From assembly GCA_018061385.1 (NCBI GenBank), contig JAGOUF010000010.1:1-16630 (forward strand): a stretch of 16,630 bases of DNA, written 5' to 3'. Origin of the DNA: Chitinophagaceae bacterium. GTDB lineage: Bacteria > Bacteroidota > Bacteroidia > Chitinophagales > Chitinophagaceae. Below, one piece after another: positions 1 to 7,800 of the stretch. The notes under the pieces are model-generated. The model was not told where the DNA came from and made no database searches. It was given only the letters and a program-made list of their open reading frames with translations. How positions within the stretch are numbered: the first letter of the stretch is position 1; the number at the start of each line of letters is the position of its first letter. The translations under genes and the position numbers were made by a program.

Positions 1-456
1 GGTTTACAAGCACCTGCAGATTGTAGAGAATCTAAATGGCTTCAATGGAAAGCCAATCAATTAAACAAATTTGGCAAAAACTTATACAAATTGGTAAAGA
101 AAAATAAACCAAGCTGCACAGTTTCATGGTCGCCAAGTATTTACCCCTGGAGTAAAGAACAATATTTACAAGATTGGCCAACCTGGCTAAATGAAGGTTA
201 TGCAGATTATATTTTACCACAATGTTATCGGTACGATTTAAAATCATACGAAAATTTATTAAAGGAATTAAAGAAACAATTAAAGCCTACTCAATTAAAA
301 AAAGTATTTCCTGGTGTACTTACGTCATTGGGAGATGGCTATTTAATTAAAGAAGATTTATTGCAACAAAAAATTGCATTGAACAGAAAATATGGATTTG
401 AAGGCGAATGCTTTTTCTACTTTGAATTTTTAAAAAAAATTAACCACATATATTAA
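1..456 (+). CDS. Glycosyl hydrolase-like 10 (GHL10/DUF187) family protein, C-terminal part
   Basis: The reading frame is open from the first base of the window, so the start lies upstream and about 151 C-terminal residues are visible. The segment W-x4-YLQDWPTWLNEGYADYILPQ, followed by CYR, is the conserved C-terminal region of the GHL10 (YngK/DUF187) glycoside hydrolase-like fold. In that family a Trp-rich strand leads to 'G-x-x-D-Y-I-x-P-Q-x-Y' at the end of the TIM barrel. The protein ends with 'GECFFYFEFLKK', which resembles the family's closing 'G...FFyYe.L' strand. Members are usually exported enzymes thought to cleave cell-wall or exopolysaccharide glycans; the substrate here is unknown. 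The export signal is outside the window. The next gene starts only 10 bp after the stop, so the two are probably co-transcribed. The family call rests on motif recognition and is fairly secure. The enzymatic specificity is not known. Confidence 0.8.
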   Translation, partial: GLQAPADCRESKWLQWKANQLNKFGKNLYKLVKKNKPSCTVSWSPSIYPWSKEQYLQDWPTWLNEGYADYILPQCYRYDLKSYENLLKELKKQLKPTQLKKVFPGVLTSLGDGYLIKEDLLQQKIALNRKYGFEGECFFYFEFLKKINHIY

Positions 457-466
457 GAACTAGTTT

Positions 467-1483
467 ATGAAAAATTACAACACTAAAAATGTATTTATTG
501 TTTTGATGTTAATTGCCTTTGTTGCTTGTAAAAAGAAAACAGAAGTTACTACAACAATACCAGTTACACCAGGCACAACAGCACCTTTAATAACTTTACC
601 TGCAGGTTGGAGTTTAAATACAACACTTGCGTCAGGATTTCCTTCAGGTATTCAAGTATATTCATTTGACAGTACTTTTTTAGGAGCTAAAACCAAAGCA
701 TATTGTGTAGCTTATGATAGCAGAAATACAGGAATTGAATTTAAAACAATAATGAGTACAGCAGGTAAAACACCTACAACTTTTGCTACTGAAGAATCTA
801 CAACCAATACAGTATTTGCTTGTATAAATGGAGGCTTTTTTGGAACAGGCCAATCGTACAGTTTAGTAAAATACAACAATACGGTTAGTTCCCCTAATAT
901 AAAAGCATTAACAAGGGTTTACAATGGTTCCAACACAAATTATTACCCAACAAGAGCAGCATTTGGAGTTACGTCAACCGGTGCACCTTCGGTTGGTTGG
1001 ATTTATAATGTTGGAAGTGGAAATGATTTAATTTATAGTTATCCATCGGCTAGTCCTAATGTATTAAACAGTGCTCCACAGGCTGTACCTACTGCAACTT
1101 TCCCAAGTGGTGGTTTTATTTGGAATACTGTTAGTGCAATTGGCGGATCACCTATGCTAATAAAAGATGGCACAATAAATATTACAGATGCCGAAGAATT
1201 AATTGTAATTGACAATACAAGTTCAAGAGCTCGTTCGGCAATTGGTTACAATGCCAATGGAATAATTGTTATACTTGCTGTTGAGGGTGGCAATCCTCCA
1301 AACAATGGAATTAATTTAGCCAACTTAGCTTCTATGATGCAATCTCTGAGTTGTAGCAATGCCATTAATTTAGATGGTGGAGGTTCAACATCGATGGTTG
1401 TGGGTGGTACAAAAACTGTACGACCAAGTGATGGTACAGAAAGAAGTGTTGTGAGTGCTGTGGTGATAAAAAGGAAATCTTAA
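467..1483 (+). CDS. Phosphodiester glycosidase (NAGPA-type) family lipoprotein
   Basis: This 338-aa protein has an N-terminal lipoprotein signal: a hydrophobic stretch at residues 9-20 ending in AFVAC, with Cys21 as the probable lipidated residue. A Thr/Pro-rich linker (about 25-45) follows. The rest matches the NAGPA (DUF2233) fold, named for the mammalian lysosomal 'uncovering enzyme' that removes GlcNAc from phosphodiester-linked sugars. Visible family motifs are NGGFFG (121-126), GGSPML (226-231), the R-x-R-S-A-I-G-Y segment (254-261) and the hallmark NLDGGGSTSM (301-310) near the C terminus. By analogy it would hydrolyse sugar-1-phosphodiester bonds in envelope or external polymers from the periplasm or outer membrane. 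The residues after Cys21 are Lys-rich rather than acidic, so surface export is not clearly signalled. It is the second gene of a likely pair with the GHL10 protein. The ATG start is supported by the signal sequence. Confidence 0.88.
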   Translation: MKNYNTKNVFIVLMLIAFVACKKKTEVTTTIPVTPGTTAPLITLPAGWSLNTTLASGFPSGIQVYSFDSTFLGAKTKAYCVAYDSRNTGIEFKTIMSTAGKTPTTFATEESTTNTVFACINGGFFGTGQSYSLVKYNNTVSSPNIKALTRVYNGSNTNYYPTRAAFGVTSTGAPSVGWIYNVGSGNDLIYSYPSASPNVLNSAPQAVPTATFPSGGFIWNTVSAIGGSPMLIKDGTINITDAEELIVIDNTSSRARSAIGYNANGIIVILAVEGGNPPNNGINLANLASMMQSLSCSNAINLDGGGSTSMVVGGTKTVRPSDGTERSVVSAVVIKRKS

Positions 1484-1524
1484 AAAAGCCATTCGAAAAA
1501 AATGTGGTCTTTGTCATATAGTAT

Positions 1525-1570
1525 AACTCTTTAGAGATAATGGAATCTAATCCTTTATCTCTAAAGAGTT
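1525..1570. terminator. Perfect 16-bp inverted repeat, probable bidirectional terminator
   Basis: Arms 1525-1540 and 1555-1570 are perfectly complementary around a 14-nt loop. The hairpin lies 42 bp after the stop of the plus-strand glycosidase gene and spans the last codons and stop of the minus-strand small gene (stop at 1547-1549). A T-rich tract follows on the plus strand. Its position between convergent genes fits a shared terminator. Confidence 0.75.
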
Positions 1571-1756
1571 GTTTCTTATTTGTTTCATTTTTTTTGCTCC
1601 ATAACCTACGCCAGCAGCAATTAATAACGACAATCCTCCATCTACAGGCACATCATTTACGTCATCATCAAACACGGGTTGTGCATTTACCAATGAAGGT
1701 AAACAAATTGCCACCATTACACATACTATTATTAATGTTGATGTTGTTAGTTTCAT
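1547..1756 (-). CDS. Small PID-CTERM-like sorting-signal protein
   Basis: This 69-aa protein combines an N-terminal signal peptide with a C-terminal sorting-type tail. The signal peptide is hydrophobic at 8-20, with likely cleavage after SLVNA before Gln26. A short acidic spacer follows (PVFDDDVNDV). The tail has the motif PVDGG (37-41), a hydrophobic segment LSLLIAAGVGYG (42-53) and a basic cluster KKMKQIR (55-61). This motif, membrane segment and basic end match the PID-CTERM class of Bacteroidota small proteins, which parallels PEP-CTERM/exosortase substrates. After export it would be held in the inner membrane and possibly cleaved and anchored elsewhere. No exosortase is in the window. 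The gene lies 73 bp downstream of the giant T9SS protein gene on the same strand, and its 3' end is folded into the 1525-1570 hairpin. The PID-CTERM label is from memory of the motif, and the function is unknown. Confidence 0.75.
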   Translation of the reverse strand: MKLTTSTLIIVCVMVAICLPSLVNAQPVFDDDVNDVPVDGGLSLLIAAGVGYGAKKMKQIRNNSLEIKD

Positions 1757-1785
1757 AATTTTTTATTTGGATTGGAATGAATATT

Positions 1786-1820
1786 TAGGGAAGGAAGATT
1801 ATGATAACCTCCCTTCCCTA
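1786..1820 (-). terminator. Hairpin just after the giant gene
   Basis: Arms TAGGGAAGG (1786-1794) and its complement (1812-1820) form a 9-bp stem starting 10 nt after the stop of the giant gene, before the start of the downstream small gene. On the minus strand an A-run precedes the stem and no T-run follows. It may therefore be a partial terminator or a 3'-end-stabilising structure rather than a strong intrinsic terminator. Confidence 0.5.
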
Positions 1821-1829
1821 TAGTTTTTT

Positions 1830-4800
1830 CTATTCTACTATAACAATTTTGTTAATTGTATTATTTCCATTACTTATTTGCATGTTATAAGAACCAGCTG
1901 CAATCTTTTTACTTAATGTAATAGATTGAGTTGAGCTACCTCCGTTATGATTGATAGTTTTATTTGCAACTTCTTGGCCAATGTTATTAAAGAGTCTAAT
2001 AGTGTAAGTACCCTTTTCAACATTACTCATTTGTAAACTAACTACTTTCCCTTTTACCGGATTTGGATAAACTGTAAATTCAGCATCTTTACTTCCAATA
2101 TTCACTTTTACAATATTGCTGTACTTAGTTACACCATTTTTCTCAGTTGATTTTATGCGATAGTAATTGTTACCATTTACAATATTTCCATCGAACCATG
2201 AATAAGAGTTGGTTGCTTCATTTTTAGATTGTACTGTTATTGCTTTTTCGAAGCTATTGCCATTTGTACCTTTCTCTATCGTATAACTTTCCATATTTTG
2301 TTCATTAGCTGTAGTCCAACTTACTTGAATACCATCATTTTTTTGAGCAGCTGTTACATTTAAGAAGGTTGACGGAAGTGCAGTGTTTGTTTTCATGATT
2401 AACTCAAACCTATTTTCGCCTAAAGTTGCAGGTGTTGAAGGGTCTACATTAAAGCTATACGATACACCTACTAATAATTGAGTAGTTATATTTAAGTATT
2501 TATCTTTTAAATAAACCTCTTCTGTTAAACCAAAATCTTCTACAACTATTTTGAAACTATTTGCAGTTGTTGCTGTGAAACCCAATGGAATAACTTTATT
2601 CTCAGCAAATGGTCTTGTATCTAAACTTTGCTTTTTGTTATCGGCACTGATTGCATACATGTTCACTTCTGGATTCAATAATTTAGTTCCATCCATTACT
2701 TCTTGACTATCGCTTGAGTTACTATTGAATCGTACAAACATATTATCTACTGGATAATTATTGTACAACACTTTTAATTCTATTAAGCCAGATAATGTTG
2801 TAGTATTTCTAAATAAGTTAGCTGTTTGTGTTGTTTGCTTATCTGCCTCTACAAAATTAATTGTAGTGGCTGAAGTAGGGTTAACTACAAAAGCACCACT
2901 CATAGCCAAGTTGTAAGCACCACCACCAATAATTTTTGTAATATAAGAACCTGCAGAAACTCCACCATTGGCATCCCAAACCCAGTATTGAGTTCCAATA
3001 TTGCTAGTTGAATTTAATCTACTTCCTAAATTAATTGGAGAAGGATATGGATTAGATACAACACTGTAACCTGTAGGAATTGCTATGTTTTGATTATTCA
3101 TATTTACAACCCCATCCATATCTAATGTTACTGCATTAGGTGTAGGATTTGCACCAGTTAAAGTTGTTGGTTGATTTCTATCGCCCCTTACCAACAATCT
3201 TATACCACGGTATTGAGTCCAATTGGCATTGCTAACTGATGTAAATGGAGTCCATGTTTGGTTGGCACTATTATCAAACCAAAATGCCGATGGATTATTG
3301 GTACTTGTTGCATCAAAACCATTGGCAGTACCACCTGCTCCTGTAACATAAATATCATCTATTAAGCTATTCATACTTAAAGCATTGCTAAAAGGATGAC
3401 CTATGAAACGTGAAGTACGACGACCACCTGGTATATAACGTTGTACAGTAACATTTCCTGAAATATACGTTCCAGTACCTGCTGCAATTCTTGCAGTAGT
3501 AGTTGCATTACTGGATAGTGTTAAAAAGTTATTGGTTGCTAAAGTGCCAGATGTTGGTGTAACAACGTCACTAACAGTTAATGCACCATTTAGCGACACA
3601 CCTGCTTCATTGTTAATGGTTAAACCTTTAATGCTGTTGTCTGTAAAAGTTGAAGCTGCAATTTGCTGAGGAGTATTACCATTATAAGCAATTGTACCAG
3701 CAGTAGAAGTTAACATTCCACTATTAAACAAATTACCTGCTATGCTTAATGTATTCGTGTTGATTAGTGAAGCACTTGTTTGTACTTGACCATTGTAGAA
3801 ACCTTGTGCTGTGGTTACAGATACAGGCAAATTACTAGCACCTGTTGGTATTACAATATTATCGTTTGTTGTAGGAGTTGTGCCTAAATCCCAATTGGTT
3901 GCTGTTGCATAATTGTTATTGATAGCACCAAGCCATGTATTCCATGCTGTACTAGCAATCCAGTTGCTTGTTGCCCCTGTTAATGCAAAGTTGTTTAATG
4001 TTCCATTATTTGCATTGGAAGTTTTATCGTTCAATACAGTTATTCCAGTATTACTACCTCCAGAAACTCCTTCATTAAAATTATAGTAAGCCATTAAACC
4101 TGCAGAAGCTGGATTAATAAAGTTGTACATATTTGTTTGAATATCTTCTTTTGATCTAACCATATTCCAAATACGAACTTCTTCAAGAGACCCCCAAAAA
4201 CTATAAGTACTATTTCCTGTAGCATCTTGCGGTGTACCTAGGTATAAATCTAGTGTATTAGAAACCGGTACTGCAACTGTACTATAAGTAGTATCTAAAT
4301 TGCCATTTATATAAAGTGAAACTGCAGAAGTTGATGCGTTATAAACTCCAGCTACATGTATCCATTTATTTTGAGGTAATTGGCTAATGCCTCTATAAGT
4401 TCTATTGCCAAATCTTAAGCCTAATTTATTATCGGCAAATAACCAAAAAGAATATCCATTGGCAGAAGTAAAATTATCTTTACCAATAATACAGTCGTCT
4501 GTTCCTAATGAACTTCTATACACCATTGCTTCAAGAGATAGAGAACCTGTAATATTCAAATTAGCATTATTTCCACAATTTACATAGTCGTTCGTTCCAT
4601 CAAAATTCAAAGCATTTCCAATTGTAGCCGTAAAAGTTCCATCAATTATAAAATCATCTATCGATAAATTTTGAGTTCCAGTACCACTATTGATTGCATA
4701 CACCTCAATACTTACAGTTCCAGTTAAGAATAAAGGTGTGTTGCCAGATAATGTAACACCTGGGCAAGCACTTAATACAGAAGCAGAACTTGCATAAGTT

Positions 4801-7800
4801 GTTCCATTTACTTTCACACCATATCCACCGTTATTAATAGTACTATTTTGTTTGAAAGAAATTCCTGTAAGATTTAATCTATAACCACTTGCTACATTTA
4901 ATGATAGTGTTAAAGATCTTGTGCTACCTAAATTTGGAACAGCAACAGAGAGCTTGCCATTACCACTACAATTGGTAATAGAAGTTGTGCCAGAGCCTGT
5001 CCATTGTGGGCTGCCAACAGTTAAGTTGCTAGCCAATACATCTGGTACTGTATTATAATCGCTACCCGAAACTGAGCCTGAATTAAATTGGTGAAAATAA
5101 ACTGCCGAAGTGGTCAATGTTCCATTTAAAATAAAATCATCAATAGCAAAATTTTGTGCATTAGAACCACTATTGACTGCCGATATTACAATGGTTACTG
5201 TACCTGTTAAACTTAGTGGTGTATTTTGTGTAACTGCTATTCCAGGGCAAGCATTTAATACACTAGCACTACTGTAATATGGATTTCCATTTACAGTAAT
5301 AGCAAAGCCACCATTATTAATGGTACTAATAAACTTTGTAGAAATACCTGTAAGGTTAAAAGTGTATGCTGATGCAACATTTAATGTTAATGTAAGTGTT
5401 CTTGTACTACCAAGATTTGGAACATTAACAGCCAAACTATTGCTACCATTACAATTGGTAATAGAAGTGGTACCGGAGCCAGTCCATTGAGTAGAACCTA
5501 CCAATAAACCAGTAGCAATAATATCTGGTGCTGTATTATACTCACTTGCTGAAACTGAACCAGTATTGAAAGAATGATAGTAAACTGTATTTGTACTTAC
5601 CGCCCTTGTAACAGTAATTGTGTATGTTTTTATGGTTGTACCATCTTGTGCAGTAACCTTAACATCTATTGTATTAGAACCAACATTTAAAGACAATGCT
5701 GCTGATGCCGAACCACTATTTACAGTTGAATAGCCCCCGTTGTTTACTTGAACTTGAATGGTAGCATTTGCATCGGACTTAGTTGGTGTTACTGTTACAC
5801 TTGTTATGGCATTAGTAACACTTGCCGTATAAGCGGTTGTTGCAGCATCGAAAGTTGGAGATATTGTACCCGCTGTAGTGGTTAATGCTGACAAATCTGC
5901 ATTAGCACTTGCTGCCCTCATAACTGTTATAGTATATGTTTTAACGGTTGTACCATCCTGTGCAGTAACCTTAACATCTATTGTATTTGAACCAACATTT
6001 AAAGACAATGCTGCTGATGCTGAACCACTAGTTACAGTTGAATAGCCCCCATTGTTTACTTGAACTTGAATGGTTGCATTAGCATCAGCTTTGTTTGGCG
6101 TTACAGTTACACTTGAAGTAGCATTAGTAACACTTGCTGTATAGGCGGTTGTTGCAGCATCGAAAATTGGTGTAATTGCACCAGCAGTTGTAGACAGTGT
6201 AGAAAGATTGGCATTGGTAGAAGGAATTGGGTAATATGCCAATTGCGATGCTTCCATACTTTGCCTATCTGTTGTATTTAACTCTGTAGAATAACTAATT
6301 ACTTCACTTATATATCCATTTAGTGGCTCTGAATATGCACCTTCTGTACCAAGATTTATTTTTCCTGGAAGACCTTTGTTGTTAGCACTTGTTTGAGATA
6401 CTCCATTTCTAAAAGATGTACAAGAATTACTTGTTGGTTGAGTAACTGTAAAATATTCTACCAATGTAGTAGACCATGGCGTTGAGATTTGGTGATTCCA
6501 ATTTCCAGCAAACCAACTATGTTGGTTGCCATATGGGCCCACCAACCAATTGCTTGAACCTTGTATTGCTCTTCTTAATGCGTTACTATTGGCATTACTA
6601 CCAGCTACTAAGTTTACAGTTATTGGATTGCTATTTAAATAAGTAGCTCCAGAGTAAATCATGCCATCATCACTACCATCTAAATATAATGTGGGCTTGC
6701 CATTTCTTCTATACATTATTCCAGCGTTTACAATACCAGGTTGCTTACTACTAGTAACTTCTGTTAGGTTTCTTGTATTGCCAGACTGATCGTACCAGAT
6801 TGTAACAAAACCATTTCCACTACCTACAAATGTTTTAAGTGCTGTTGTGTCCAAATCTCCATTTGCTGTAAACCCTATATTTTGAGTGGAGTTGTCTGAA
6901 CTTCTTCTTACTTCTATGGCAGCACCTGTATAATCAGAATTCAACTTTCTTAAACTATAGGCAGAAGCTGCTTGGGTAGAAGTGATACCTATATTATTTA
7001 AAAAGGTTAATGTCGTAGCAGTAATTGTAGACGAATATCCACCTTGCCCTGTAACACTTGTTTTATCTGCTTGTACTCTATAATAATAAGTTGTGCCTGC
7101 TGTTAAACTAGTTACAGACTGAGATGTTCCTGCAACACTCAAACCATTATATCCACTAACAAAAGATGAAAAAGTTGATGAGGTAGATACATCTAACAAA
7201 TAATTGGTTACTGTACCTACTGTTGGTGCAGTCCAGTTTGCTGTAAAACTTGTATTTGCAATATTTGTAGCTGTTGTAGTTGTTGGTATTACCATTGCAT
7301 AACTTTCTACCCAATTACTAGTTGCCCCTGTTAATGCAAAGTTGTTTAAGGTCCCATTGTTTGCATTTGAAGTTTGGTCTGCCAAAGTAGTAAGACCAGT
7401 ATTTGTTGCACCTGGTAATCCATTGTCAAAATTATAATATGCAAATAAACCTGAAGTAGATGAGCTAATAGTATTGAACATATTAGCCTGTATTTCGGCT
7501 TGTGTACGTGTTACATTCCATAATCTAAACTCGTCAATACTTCCTTTAAAATAATATTCGTTAGAAGCTCTTTTGCCAATGCAAAAAGGATTTGCATTTG
7601 TAGTTAATGCCGTACTGACTGAGCCAGATGTTACTGTATAAGCTCTGTCAACACCATTTATATATACTTTTAAAACGCTTGTACTTGGGTCGTGTACATA
7701 AGCAATATGTGTCCACTTATTTACTTGTAACGCATTTGCCACATCAATGTAAACATTGGGTCTAGGTAAAATCCTAAGATAATTTGCACCAAGACCACCA

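Noticed and set aside
32..247. Minus-strand 71-aa frame at the left edge
   Set aside because: It overlaps the GHL10 coding region, which has recognisable family motifs on the plus strand.
1540..1758. Plus-strand 72-aa frame opposite the PID-CTERM-like gene
   Set aside because: The translation is a His/Leu-rich artefact of the antisense strand, while the minus strand encodes a clear signal peptide and sorting tail.
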